DNA of 64,000 bases from Sulfurimonas sediminis (GTDB lineage Bacteria > Campylobacterota > Campylobacteria > Campylobacterales > Sulfurimonadaceae): NCBI RefSeq assembly GCF_014905115.1, contig NZ_CP041235.1, positions 1,116,001-1,180,000 of the forward strand. Direction: 5' to 3'. The translations under genes and the position numbers were made by a program. Of this stretch, positions 37,207 to 45,567 are shown in pieces. The number at the start of each line of letters is the position of its first letter. Position 1 is the stretch's first letter. Below the pieces are notes generated by a model. That model was not told where the DNA came from. It was given only the letters and a program-made list of their open reading frames with translations, and did no database searches.

Positions 37207-37644
37207 TTATAATGTTTCGAGGTCTTGTGCCCAAAGAGTAAGCTCAACCTGAGAGAGCTGTCGGCTGATGCGGCCGACTTCTTCTCCTTCTTTGAAGGCA
37301 ATAATGGTTGGAAGTGCACCCACTCCATATTCTTTTGCTGCTTTTTGATGTTTGTCGGCATTTATTTTTAAAAACCTTACAGTCGATCCAAAGCCAAGTG
37401 CCGCATCTTCATAGTCTTCATACATTGCCATACACGGACCACAGGTAGTAGAATAAAAGTCAACCAACACTGCAATACTGTTTTCTTTGATGTGCAGCAT
37501 GCAGTTTTCATCATCTGCTTCAACAACAAAAGGATTGTCGAGTTCTGAATGGCACTGTTTACATGTAACGGTTTCTTCTTTCGATTTGCCTTTGCTGCTG
37601 TTAAGAGTGTTGCACTCTGAACATACTATTTTAACAATTTCCAT
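37207..37644 (-). CDS. Thioredoxin with N-terminal zinc finger (TrxC-like)
   Basis: 145 residues. An N-terminal zinc ribbon (CSEC ... CKQC) precedes a thioredoxin fold with active site TTCGPCMAMY; Trp before CGPC is replaced by Thr. The cis-proline motif GVGALPTIIAF is present. The order matches E. coli thioredoxin 2, an oxidative-stress reductant. Confidence 0.9.
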   Translation of the reverse strand: MEIVKIVCSECNTLNSSKGKSKEETVTCKQCHSELDNPFVVEADDENCMLHIKENSIAVLVDFYSTTCGPCMAMYEDYEDAALGFGSTVRFLKINADKHQKAAKEYGVGALPTIIAFKEGEEVGRISRQLSQVELTLWAQDLETL

Positions 37645-37683
37645 AAGTTGCCTTTTTTTATATCTTTTTGCTTTGATTATATT

Positions 37684-37712
37684 AAAACTTAAGTAAGAGA
37701 CACTTAAGTTTT
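37684..37712 (-). terminator. Perfect AT-rich hairpin between rof and the thioredoxin gene
   Basis: AAAACTTAAGT and its complement enclose a seven-base loop at the very end of rof. It may terminate rof or act as an operator for the thioredoxin gene 40 bases further on. Confidence 0.5.
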
Positions 37713-37956
37713 AAACGAAGGAAATAATCTTAAAGTATGGGTTTTTAACAGCAGTTTCAAGTGTACTGATTTCATCAAGCACAAGCAATATTTCACTATT
37801 GTCTGTTTTGATTTTGATACACTCCTGATGATTTTCGTTGCGAGCTGTATCAAGTGCTTTTCCTTCAAAAACAGAACCTGATTTCATGGTTAATTTAACA
37901 GGGTAGTGGTACATACATGCTATTTCAATATAGTCGTATTGCTGACAGCTAATCAT
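37711..37956 (-). CDS. rof: Rho-binding antiterminator Rof
   Basis: 81 residues in the Rof/YaeO family, which binds transcription terminator Rho and blocks its RNA site. The diagnostic opening ISCQQYDYIEIACMYHYPVKL is followed by the Sm-like barrel strand TMKSGSVFEGKALDTA and LLVLDEISTLE. It stands just outside the integron block. Confidence 0.85.
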   Translation of the reverse strand: MISCQQYDYIEIACMYHYPVKLTMKSGSVFEGKALDTARNENHQECIKIKTDNSEILLVLDEISTLETAVKNPYFKIISFV

Positions 37957-38016
37957 TTGTTTTCCCTAAAAATTCTTATTCTACTATTTATTAGTTACTC
38001 TGTTTTGTTAGCAACT

Positions 38017-38247
38017 CTATGCTGCTATATTATACTTCCGTATATCAATCTCTACACCATTTTTTACAATTTTTCTTGCTTTTTTTAGTAGTTCTTTTGT
38101 GACAGATTCATCAATATATTTTTCTCCACAATTATCACAGATATGGGCTGGGACTTCTTTAAAAACGATAGTCGAACTACCTTTTTCCAAAGTCACTGTT
38201 GTTGTCCCTTCTTTTGTCTCTCCATGTTTACAAATGATACATTTCAT
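38017..38247 (-). CDS. YgiT/MqsA-type zinc-finger antitoxin
   Basis: 76 residues with two CxxC pairs (MKCIICKHG; AHICDNCGEKY), the N-terminal zinc domain of MqsA-like antitoxins. The C-terminal half is short and lacks a full XRE domain. It overlaps the upstream toxin gene by 20 bases, the usual toxin-first arrangement of such pairs. Confidence 0.82.
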   Translation of the reverse strand: MKCIICKHGETKEGTTTVTLEKGSSTIVFKEVPAHICDNCGEKYIDESVTKELLKKARKIVKNGVEIDIRKYNIAA

Positions 38248-38443
38248 TTTTTAATCCTTCTTTTGCAAAAACAACATGTAATGGCTTGTTGTTGATTTTT
38301 AATACCAAAAATGATGGATATGGCTTATCGTCAAGATACTCTTCTATAATTTCACCATTTTTAATAGTATCTTCAACATTAATTTCAAAAATATCTCTTT
38401 CAAACATTCTTTGAATTGCATGTTCTCTATATATAAAAGTCAA
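38228..38443 (-). CDS. DUF4258-type toxin (possibly C-terminally short)
   Basis: 71 residues. YREHAIQRMFERDIFEINVEDTIKNGEII, DDKPYPSFLVL and PLHVVFAKEG match the DUF4258 toxin fold, a RelE-like small RNase or inhibitor. Members usually run on with a strand such as ITVYEP, which is missing here, so the toxin may be shortened. TATAAT lies 24-29 bases before the start. It begins about 200 bases into the segment that follows the last attC half-site, so it may be an integron cassette. Confidence 0.7.
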   Translation of the reverse strand: MTFIYREHAIQRMFERDIFEINVEDTIKNGEIIEEYLDDKPYPSFLVLKINNKPLHVVFAKEGLKNEMYHL

Positions 38444-38650
38444 AAGTAATCCCTTATTGTCTTCAGTGTTATATTATATCAAAATTTTATTTTTCTTTTA
38501 AATTTATAAATTCATCACTTGTCATACGAGGCCATAAAGTGACCTTTTTCATATTGATTTTTCAAGTACTCTACATGTAAAGATAAAATTTTATCTATTT
38601 TTTTAAATCTACGATATATGTTAATGATATTATAAACATTGTAATCCTTT
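38444..38650 (-). other. Leader region of the toxin-antitoxin segment with a coding remnant
   Basis: No full gene. A 21-codon frame from ATG 38550-38560 region gives KKVTLWPRMTSDEFINLKEK and looks like the tail of a lost protein. ATGTAAAG near 38575 is a near match of the iterated TTACATGTAA palindrome. TATAAT just before the toxin is the likely promoter. Confidence 0.3.
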
Positions 38651-38687
38651 TGCTAACGGTCGAAGATAGCCAATAAATTTCCGCTAG
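38651..38687 (-). repeat. Half of an integron attC site, cut by IS1182 copy 1
   Basis: On the minus strand the half reads CTAG, CGGAAATTTATTGG, CTATCTTCG, ACC, GTTAGCA. GTTAGCA fits the attC core site GTTRRRY closely. The complementary left half lies at 43810-43846, separated by an IS1182 copy and an inversion. Confidence 0.7.
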
Positions 38688-38825
38688 GAGTCTGTCTGAT
38701 ACCCATCCAAAAATACTCCCTATAATCTCTCATATTTTTAAAAAACCATTTTTAGAGCGATAATGTAGAAAATATTCTCTAAAATCCTTCATATATTGCT
38801 CGATATATGCCATCCCTGTCTCCTG

Positions 38826-40001
38826 TTATCCCATTATCGTATGCAATCTCTTCAGATTGTATGCCATGCATACCAAACGCCACTCACCTTGTGCCTTTTG
38901 AAGCCCTCTGAGCATAAATTGCCTAAATCCAATTACCTGTTTGATGATACCGAAGATGGGTTCTATGACACATTTGCGTTGGGCATAAATAGCTTTACCC
39001 TCTTTGGTCTGAAGACGGTGTTTCATTTTTTCTACTTCAGTAGGATTATCAGGCAAAGGGTCTGCCTCTTTGAATCTCTCTTCAAGTGGCTGATTGTGTT
39101 GCTCTTTTCCAAATGAGATATAGGGTGTCATTTTGCTTTTTACACATAGCTTGATATTCTCTTCGCTGAAATAGCCTGCATCCGCATTGAATGCAGCGGA
39201 AGGTTTGAGTTTTGGATGTACCTCATACCATTGCAGTGTAGGCTTAACCTCCTGTTTGTCATTGGTGTTTTGTGTAACATGGGTATGGAGTATCAGACGG
39301 GAATCATGCTCTGCTGAGGCTTGGGCATTGTAGCACTGCTCAAACCCTCCGCCTGATGTTTTCATAATACGAGACTCTTCATCGGTCAGGTTGACCTGGT
39401 CTTTATCCAATACTTCTTCGACAGGCTCTTTTGGCACTTTGCCTTTTGTCTTCTTGTCTGTGAGCTTCTCTTTCTCCTTGCGTCTCTTCATCTTCTCATC
39501 ATAGAGTGCTTTCTCTTTTGCATAGCGCTCTTTGGCGCGTTGCTCTATTTTTGCTTTGGCTTCCTTAATGACTTCAAGACGCTCTTCTCTTCGTTCCAGC
39601 TCCTCAGGGATATTCACTCCTTCATCGCTTTTACTGTTGTCTGCCTCTTGTGCTTTTTCAAGCAAGGCCTGCACTTCTGCTTCGAGTTGGGATTGCAGTT
39701 TTTTTATATGTCCGTAGCTCAGTGCCTTATGCTTGGAAGCGTTGGCTTTGACTTTGGTACCGTCAAGACTTACTTTGCCTACTTTAAGTACGCCCGACTT
39801 CTGTGCTACCTCAAGTATCTGCACAAAGAGATCGGATATCTGGGAAAGAAAACGTTTGCGGAAGTTGGCAATGGTATCGTGATCGGGATGAGTATTGACA
39901 GCAATATATCTAAATGGTACAGAATCGTAGGTAGCCTGTTCTATCTTTCTGCTTGAAAAGACTCCTGTTGCACCCCAAGAGTATTTCCTCGCTTCGCTCA
40001 C
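38826..40001 (-). CDS. IS1182-type transposase, large C-terminal part (copy 1)
   Basis: 391 residues from a GTG that overlaps the stop of the upstream part (GTGA). It contains FSSRKIEQATYDSVPFRYIA, THPDHDTIANFRKRF, KVSLDGTKVKANASKHK and the DDE-type HIHTHVTQ/NADAGYFSEENI region with the C-terminal CVIEPIFGIIKQVIGFR. A 35-base insertion (39972-40006) relative to the family pattern GYATGVFSSRK splits the gene into two frames. Confidence 0.85.
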   Translation of the reverse strand: MSEARKYSWGATGVFSSRKIEQATYDSVPFRYIAVNTHPDHDTIANFRKRFLSQISDLFVQILEVAQKSGVLKVGKVSLDGTKVKANASKHKALSYGHIKKLQSQLEAEVQALLEKAQEADNSKSDEGVNIPEELERREERLEVIKEAKAKIEQRAKERYAKEKALYDEKMKRRKEKEKLTDKKTKGKVPKEPVEEVLDKDQVNLTDEESRIMKTSGGGFEQCYNAQASAEHDSRLILHTHVTQNTNDKQEVKPTLQWYEVHPKLKPSAAFNADAGYFSEENIKLCVKSKMTPYISFGKEQHNQPLEERFKEADPLPDNPTEVEKMKHRLQTKEGKAIYAQRKCVIEPIFGIIKQVIGFRQFMLRGLQKAQGEWRLVCMAYNLKRLHTIMG

Positions 40002-40213
40002 CGCACATATCCGTAAAAGAGAAGCGAAAGCATTGCTTTGGGATCATAGGCATCTTTGCCACCTTCTTTGTAGTGTTTGTAGATATCATTGAGATCGAGT
40101 GTTTCGACTATCTCTACAATGAAGCGTGCCAAATGCCTCTTTGGAAGCCACTCTTCTATACTCGGAGGCATCAGGAATGGCTGATTTCGGTTAGCTGCTA
40201 TGAAGGGTTTCAT
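39998..40213 (-). CDS. IS1182-type transposase, N-terminal part (copy 1)
   Basis: 71 residues: FLMPPSIEEWLPKRHLARFIVEI and YDPKAMLSLLFYGY, the normal N-terminal domain of the family, ending two codons into the 35-base insertion. It may be coupled to the second part by stop-start overlap, or be a broken gene. Confidence 0.8.
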   Translation of the reverse strand: MKPFIAANRNQPFLMPPSIEEWLPKRHLARFIVEIVETLDLNDIYKHYKEGGKDAYDPKAMLSLLFYGYVR

Positions 40214-40301
40214 ATCGTCAAAGCCTTATTAGAATATTCTCTTATTTATATTTATTATACCTGATTATTGGTTTTGAGTGGGTTAATCCGACAGGCTCCT
40301 A

Positions 40302-40847
40302 GGTGCATTAATGTTTAGTTTAAGTGGTTGCGCTGGAGCAGGCTATGAAATGGCTCCAAGTTCAAAAAAAGAAGTTTTGCAAGAAACTACTGTTAAATAT
40401 GATAAGTTTAAAAAACAAACTTTAGTGTCAACACCACCATACCTTATTAGAGATGGTTTTACAGATACTTTTCCAGTTATAGTTGGCTATAAATCAGTTA
40501 TAAAAAACAATAAAATACAATTTGTGCAAATGTATTTAAAAATCTTAGGAACAGAACGAGCATTTTTTAATCAAGCAGTTGGCGAAGATGGTTATGTATT
40601 CAAGTTTGAAGAAATCAATCCTTATGAAGAAGGAACAACTATTACTACTCGAAGTGGTCAATATTCTAGCACAATGACAGTAAAAAAAGAAGTTTTCACT
40701 CTATTTTTGACATTAGAACAATTGAAAAAAATGGCTTCTCAAGACTATGCAATAAAAATATATGGTAAAACAAGAGAAGGAGATTTCACAATGCCCAAAT
40801 TTATTAGTTCTGCTTTTTATCAAAGATTACAAACAGCAATCAAGTAG
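40302..40847 (+). pseudogene. Cassette lipoprotein gene, 3-prime part (signal peptide cut by IS1182)
   Basis: Codons from 40302 read GALMFSLSGCAGAGYEMAPS and on for 182 residues; LSGC is a lipobox. The natural start lies at 45488 on the other strand: ATG AAG GGA ATA ATT GCT AGT ATA TTA CTA joins here in frame across the CTAG duplication, giving MKGIIASILLGALMFSLSGC. The remaining ATG at 40311 would leave no positively charged signal-peptide start, so the gene is probably inactive. The mature part is beta-rich and of unknown family. Confidence 0.8.
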
Positions 40848-40977
40848 CTAATCAACATAACAAAACGTAGCAACAAAAATATGTTACCCTCGCCGAAAAA
40901 AGCTTTTAAAATTAGAAGTATTTAGATACCATTGTAGAAGTTAAAAGACTACAAAAAACATTTTGTAAAATCTTTAC

Positions 40978-42451
40978 AAACCACTTAATATAGGGATTTC
41001 AAAGCTATCTGAAAGTGTTATTTGAGTATAATATATTTATATATTAAGGGTTGGTTATGTTAAAAAAAACTATCGAAATTTCGGGAGTTTTTAAAGACAA
41101 AAAAAGAGAAGAATCTTTCCAGATGAAACATAAAATTGGAATAAATTCTTTTACAAGGGATAGAAAGCTAGGGTTTGCTAAAATTATGACTATGATGATT
41201 AAAAAGAGTAATAAATCTTTACAAAACAGCATTAATGATACACAACTTGCTTTAGGTGAAGATGTCACTATCTCTAATAGTGCATATACGCAAGCACGAG
41301 CGAAACTTAACTATACAGCATTTGAAGAGTTTGCACAGATGGCAGCTGAAATCTTTTACAAAGATGGAGATTATGAAACCTATAAAGGATATAGAATCTT
41401 AGCTGTAGATGGTTCTATTGTAACACTTCCAAATACAGAGGATGTAAAAAAAGAGTTTAATCCTATGAAGGTTAAATGTCAGATAAAAGATTATGCTAAA
41501 GATGTCTCTCAAGCACGAGTATCTTGCCTCTTTGATGTGCTTAATAATATTGCACTTGATTCTTGTATTGAGAATAAAAATAGTAGTCAAATAAATGAGC
41601 TTATAGCTTATGATGAGCGAACTCTAGCGATGAATCACTTTGAGTATTGTAAAGAGGATGATTTAGTGCTTATGGATAGAGGTTATCCATCATTTGAACT
41701 CTTTGCAGTTGCTTATAATAAAACAAAAATAGTTTGTCGTATTAGAACAAATAGCTTCTCAAAAGCTAAGTTTCTTTTTGCTCCACATAGTGAAAAAAAA
41801 GATGTGATACTTGAGATAAATGCTCCTAAAATCATAAGAGATGATCTAAAAAGTCTGAATTTACCTACAAAGTTAAAAATACGATTTGTACAGGTAATTT
41901 TAGATAACGGTACTGTAGAAGTGTTGGCAACAAATGTACTTGATAGAGAAGTACTTAAAACATCAGAGTTTAAAGAGTTATACTCTCTTAGATGGGGAAT
42001 TGAGACATACTTTGATTTGATAAAAAATAGACTCTCTTTAGAAAACTTTACAGGTCAAAGTGCATTATCAGTAAAACAAGATTTCTTTGCAACTATCTTT
42101 TTGACAAACTATGAATCTGCCATGACATACGACATAAACCAAGACCTAAAAGAGAAAACCAAAGAGAATAAATATATCCAAAAAGTAAATAAAGCAGTCT
42201 CTTTTAATATCATCAAACATAAGGTATTTGACCTTTTTTATTTGGATGAACCAATAGAAGATATGCTTGAGCAGATGGAGAAACTTTTTCTGACAAATAC
42301 AATAGTAATTCGACCAAATAGGAAATCAAAACCACGGCTGGATAAAGATATACAAAAGTCCACCATAGCCACCAATTCGATAAATTATCTTAAAATGAAG
42401 AAGAAAAATGTTGGAAACTAATCAGCAGGAAGTTCGTAAATTAGGTGGTTG
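40978..42451 (+). mobile_element. IS4-type insertion sequence
   Basis: Approximate ends are set by imperfect inverted repeats: AACCACTTAATATA on the left and the complement of TAAATTAGGTGGTT on the right. It encodes one transposase. No clear target duplication could be read. It sits inside an attC-like site. Confidence 0.6.
41057..42421 (+). CDS. IS4-family transposase
   Basis: 454 residues from ATG 41057 (AAGGG seven bases upstream). DDE catalysis: first Asp in RILAVDGSIVTLPN, second in LVLMDRGYPSFELF, and Glu in the YREK-type motif LYSLRWGIETYFDLIKNRL. The reading frame is intact, so the element could be active. Confidence 0.9.
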   Translation: MLKKTIEISGVFKDKKREESFQMKHKIGINSFTRDRKLGFAKIMTMMIKKSNKSLQNSINDTQLALGEDVTISNSAYTQARAKLNYTAFEEFAQMAAEIFYKDGDYETYKGYRILAVDGSIVTLPNTEDVKKEFNPMKVKCQIKDYAKDVSQARVSCLFDVLNNIALDSCIENKNSSQINELIAYDERTLAMNHFEYCKEDDLVLMDRGYPSFELFAVAYNKTKIVCRIRTNSFSKAKFLFAPHSEKKDVILEINAPKIIRDDLKSLNLPTKLKIRFVQVILDNGTVEVLATNVLDREVLKTSEFKELYSLRWGIETYFDLIKNRLSLENFTGQSALSVKQDFFATIFLTNYESAMTYDINQDLKEKTKENKYIQKVNKAVSFNIIKHKVFDLFYLDEPIEDMLEQMEKLFLTNTIVIRPNRKSKPRLDKDIQKSTIATNSINYLKMKKKNVGN

Positions 42452-42569
42452 TAGGCTTAACTTAATGGCGTTGCCCGCGCCCCCGTTATATCCAAAAAAC
42501 TTATTTTAAAACGGTATAGTTTTTGCTTACCTTGTATTGAAACCATATCTCATAAAAAAGGGTTGTATT

Positions 42570-43805
42570 GTGCAAATTTCACAAAACATGCAAAGTTATA
42601 TTCAAGATTTAAAATCTTTATCTGAAGTTACTAATTTTAAAAATCTCAATAAAGGTGATAAAGCCTTTGAACTTATCTATCAAAAAGCACAAGATGCAAA
42701 GATTGACCTCTCAAATGCCAAAGAATTTCTTTCCTCTTTAAGTGACAGAGAACTCTCTACTATACAAAAAAATAAAAGCCTTGCTGACCCCATAAATGTT
42801 GCAAATGTCTCACAAGAAGGTGCTTATAACTTACTGGTGCATGGGTATGAAGATATTGACTATAATGGTGATGGAGTCACAGAGATTGGTATTACTAAAA
42901 GTTTCGGTATCCTTCCGCAAGAGGCTTCTCATGAGTTTAGAGAAAAATTTATCAATACTTTAAAAGAGATGGAGAAAAATGGAGCGAGTGAGTTTGATAT
43001 TGGAGTGAGTACAATTATAACTCTTGGATCTTTTTCACTTATGAAAACTGCTAAACAACAGTACGATGAAGACCCGGCAATGCAAGCTTTGATGAAAGAA
43101 CACGGAGTTGATAAATTTATCGTCAAAACTCCGACTTTTGATGATAACTATATTGCACAACTAAAAGATAAGTTAGAACATCCAAAAGGTGGTGCATATA
43201 TAAGTCCTGAAGCTATGAAATCTATGCAGTTTTTCTTCAAAACTTATGACAAAGTATCGCAAAACTACGACAAAAATTTAGCAAAGGCTAATCAAGAAGT
43301 ACAACAAAAAGCTGAGACAACAAAAGTGGCTTTAGAAAAAACTATACCAAAACATGAGTCTCGTTATGAAACCTTGCTGAAGATGAATTTCGACAATATG
43401 AATGAAGTAGAACGAGCAGAATTTTCTCATTTGAGTGCAAATAGACCTTTAGAGTTTTTAAGCGATGAAGCAAACAAAGCACTTGCTAAATCACTTGAAG
43501 GAAAAAGTGATGAAGAAAAAGGTCAAATAAAATCCATTATAAGTTTAGAATTTACTACGAGTATAAAAATGAATGATAAGGGGAATATTATACATGGTGC
43601 GAGAGATTTTTCAAAAAAGAATCATGATGAAGTTGTAAGTAAGCTAAACAAATTTATAGATAATTTTTATAAAGGTGGCGGTGTCGATACAATAGGAACA
43701 ATAGATGTACTTAAAGATTTTCTCACTCTTTATACCGATGATAAACAAACACAAAAAGTTCAAAACGCTACTTTAAAAGATTTACTTCAAAAACAGAGTG
43801 CATAG
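42570..43805 (+). CDS. Cassette protein of unknown function (411 aa)
   Basis: Start placed at GTG 42570, preceded by AAAAGGG at seven bases; the frame is open 11 codons further upstream without a better site. The 411-residue protein is helical, lacks a signal peptide and carries a calcium-loop-like DIDYNGDGVTEIG near residue 90. The C-terminal third is rich in K, N and D. It stands between two attC sites as an integron cassette should: G|TTATAT 84 bases before it and an attC five bases after its stop. No family is recognised. Confidence 0.7.
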   Translation: MQISQNMQSYIQDLKSLSEVTNFKNLNKGDKAFELIYQKAQDAKIDLSNAKEFLSSLSDRELSTIQKNKSLADPINVANVSQEGAYNLLVHGYEDIDYNGDGVTEIGITKSFGILPQEASHEFREKFINTLKEMEKNGASEFDIGVSTIITLGSFSLMKTAKQQYDEDPAMQALMKEHGVDKFIVKTPTFDDNYIAQLKDKLEHPKGGAYISPEAMKSMQFFFKTYDKVSQNYDKNLAKANQEVQQKAETTKVALEKTIPKHESRYETLLKMNFDNMNEVERAEFSHLSANRPLEFLSDEANKALAKSLEGKSDEEKGQIKSIISLEFTTSIKMNDKGNIIHGARDFSKKNHDEVVSKLNKFIDNFYKGGGVDTIGTIDVLKDFLTLYTDDKQTQKVQNATLKDLLQKQSA

Positions 43806-43809
43806 CAAG

Positions 43810-43846
43810 ATATAACAAGTACGAGGAGACCAATAATTTACCCTAG
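43810..43846 (+). repeat. Half of an integron attC site, cut by IS1182 copy 2
   Basis: ATATAAC, AAGTA, CGAGGAGA and CCAATAATTTACC end at CTAG. Joined to the half at 38651-38687 it makes a complete attC with near-complementary arms (CCAATAATTTACC against GGAAATTTATTGG) and loop CCGCTAGGG in the complement, the same loop as in the intact attC at 46908-46977. Confidence 0.7.
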
Positions 43847-43931
43847 GAGCCTGTCGGATTAACCCACTCAAAACCAATAATCAGGTATAATAAATATAAA
43901 TAAGAGAATATTCTAATAAGGCTTTGACGAT

Positions 43932-44147
43932 ATGAAACCCTTCATAGCAGCTAACCGAAATCAGCCATTCCTGATGCCTCCGAGTATAGAAGAGTGGCTT
44001 CCAAAGAGGCATTTGGCACGCTTCATTGTAGAGATAGTCGAAACACTCGATCTCAATGATATCTACAAACACTACAAAGAAGGTGGCAAAGATGCCTATG
44101 ATCCCAAAGCAATGCTTTCGCTTCTCTTTTACGGATATGTGCGGTGA
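43932..44147 (+). CDS. IS1182-type transposase, N-terminal part (copy 2)
   Basis: 71 residues identical to the N-terminal part in copy 1, ending in a TGA created by the 35-base insertion at 44139-44173. The stop overlaps the GTG start of the downstream part. Confidence 0.8.
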   Translation: MKPFIAANRNQPFLMPPSIEEWLPKRHLARFIVEIVETLDLNDIYKHYKEGGKDAYDPKAMLSLLFYGYVR

Positions 44148-45319
44148 GCGAAGCGAGGAAATACTCTTGGGGTGCAACAGGAGTCTTTTCAAGCAGAAAG
44201 ATAGAACAGGCTACCTACGATTCTGTACCATTTAGATATATTGCTGTCAATACTCATCCCGATCACGATACCATTGCCAACTTCCGCAAACGTTTTCTTT
44301 CCCAGATATCCGATCTCTTTGTGCAGATACTTGAGGTAGCACAGAAGTCGGGCGTACTTAAAGTAGGCAAAGTAAGTCTTGACGGTACCAAAGTCAAAGC
44401 CAACGCTTCCAAACATAAGGCACTGAGCTACGGACATATAAAAAAACTGCAATCCCAACTCGAAGCAGAAGTGCAGGCCTTGCTTGAAAAAGCACAAGAG
44501 GCAGACAACAGTAAAAGCGATGAAGGAGTGAATATCCCTGAGGAGCTGGAACGAAGAGAAGAGCGTCTTGAAGTCATTAAGGAAGCCAAAGCAAAAATAG
44601 AGCAACGCGCCAAAGAGCGCTATGCAAAAGAGAAAGCACTCTATGATGAGAAGATGAAGAGACGCAAGGAGAAAGAGAAGCTCACAGACAAGAAGACAAA
44701 AGGCAAAGTGCCAAAAGAGCCTGTCGAAGAAGTATTGGATAAAGACCAGGTCAACCTGACCGATGAAGAGTCTCGTATTATGAAAACATCAGGCGGAGGG
44801 TTTGAGCAGTGCTACAATGCCCAAGCCTCAGCAGAGCATGATTCCCGTCTGATACTCCATACCCATGTTACACAAAACACCAATGACAAACAGGAGGTTA
44901 AGCCTACACTGCAATGGTATGAGGTACATCCAAAACTCAAACCTTCCGCTGCATTCAATGCGGATGCAGGCTATTTCAGCGAAGAGAATATCAAGCTATG
45001 TGTAAAAAGCAAAATGACACCCTATATCTCATTTGGAAAAGAGCAACACAATCAGCCACTTGAAGAGAGATTCAAAGAGGCAGACCCTTTGCCTGATAAT
45101 CCTACTGAAGTAGAAAAAATGAAACACCGTCTTCAGACCAAAGAGGGTAAAGCTATTTATGCCCAACGCAAATGTGTCATAGAACCCATCTTCGGTATCA
45201 TCAAACAGGTAATTGGATTTAGGCAATTTATGCTCAGAGGGCTTCAAAAGGCACAAGGTGAGTGGCGTTTGGTATGCATGGCATACAATCTGAAGAGATT
45301 GCATACGATAATGGGATAA
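44144..45319 (+). CDS. IS1182-type transposase, large C-terminal part (copy 2)
   Basis: 391 residues identical in protein sequence to copy 1. It carries the catalytic DDE core. The first nine codons lie in the inserted 35 bases, and normal family sequence begins at ATGVFSSRK. Identity of both copies shows that the element still moved, or was copied, after the insertion arose. Confidence 0.85.
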   Translation: MSEARKYSWGATGVFSSRKIEQATYDSVPFRYIAVNTHPDHDTIANFRKRFLSQISDLFVQILEVAQKSGVLKVGKVSLDGTKVKANASKHKALSYGHIKKLQSQLEAEVQALLEKAQEADNSKSDEGVNIPEELERREERLEVIKEAKAKIEQRAKERYAKEKALYDEKMKRRKEKEKLTDKKTKGKVPKEPVEEVLDKDQVNLTDEESRIMKTSGGGFEQCYNAQASAEHDSRLILHTHVTQNTNDKQEVKPTLQWYEVHPKLKPSAAFNADAGYFSEENIKLCVKSKMTPYISFGKEQHNQPLEERFKEADPLPDNPTEVEKMKHRLQTKEGKAIYAQRKCVIEPIFGIIKQVIGFRQFMLRGLQKAQGEWRLVCMAYNLKRLHTIMG

Positions 45320-45457
45320 CAGGAGACAGGGATGGCATATATCGAGCAATATATGAAGGATTTTAGAGAATATTTTCTACATTATCGCTCTAAAAATGGT
45401 TTTTTAAAAATATGAGAGATTATAGGGAGTATTTTTGGATGGGTATCCGACAGACTC

Positions 45458-45488
45458 CTAGTAATATACTAGCAATTATTCCCTTCAT
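45458..45488 (-). pseudogene. Cassette lipoprotein gene, 5-prime part
   Basis: ATG at 45488 with TTGGAG seven bases upstream starts MKGIIASILL and runs into the CTAG at the IS1182 copy 2 end. The rest of the gene is at 40302-40847 on the plus strand. This is the severed signal peptide of the lipoprotein cassette. Confidence 0.75.
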
Positions 45489-45567
45489 TGAGAATCTCCA
45501 AAAATTATGATGTGGCTACACTTATTCATACTCAGAACATTTAGCGATTCTGAGATAAAATATCAGT

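Larger units (their letters stand above)
38688..40298 (-). mobile_element. IS1182-type element, copy 1 (1611 bp)
   Basis: Ends are GAGCCTGTCGGATTAACCC and GAGTCTGTCTGATACCC (complement side), giving imperfect terminal inverted repeats of about 13 bases. CTAG stands immediately outside both ends. The element is the same length as copy 2 at 43847-45457, which is in the opposite orientation, with only about two base differences seen. Confidence 0.9.
40855..42491 (+). repeat. attC-like site interrupted by an IS4-type element
   Basis: ACATAAC (40855) and CGTAGCAAC (40866-40874) directly follow the lipoprotein stop. GTTGCCCGCG (42470-42479) and GTTATAT (42485-42491) precede the next cassette gene. 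CGTAGCAAC and CGCGGGCAAC (complement) pair as L-boxes with an extra base, as in attC. The IS4-type element lies between the two halves. The arms are less regular than in the other two sites. Confidence 0.5.
43847..45457 (+). mobile_element. IS1182-type element, copy 2 (1611 bp)
   Basis: Same length and almost the same sequence as copy 1 but inverted. Terminal repeats GAGCCTGTCGGAT and GAGTCTGTCGGAT (complement side), flanked on both sides by CTAG. Together the copies bracket a 3.5 kb segment that has inverted. Confidence 0.92.

Noticed and set aside
37957-38016. Complete attC between the antitoxin and rof
   Set aside because: GCTAAC is present but no complementary L-boxes or GTTRRRY core could be found; at most a half-site remains.
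38688-45457. Composite transposon carrying an accessory gene
   Set aside because: The flanked genes are integron cassettes, and the half-sites show two separate insertions plus inversion rather than transposition of the whole unit.
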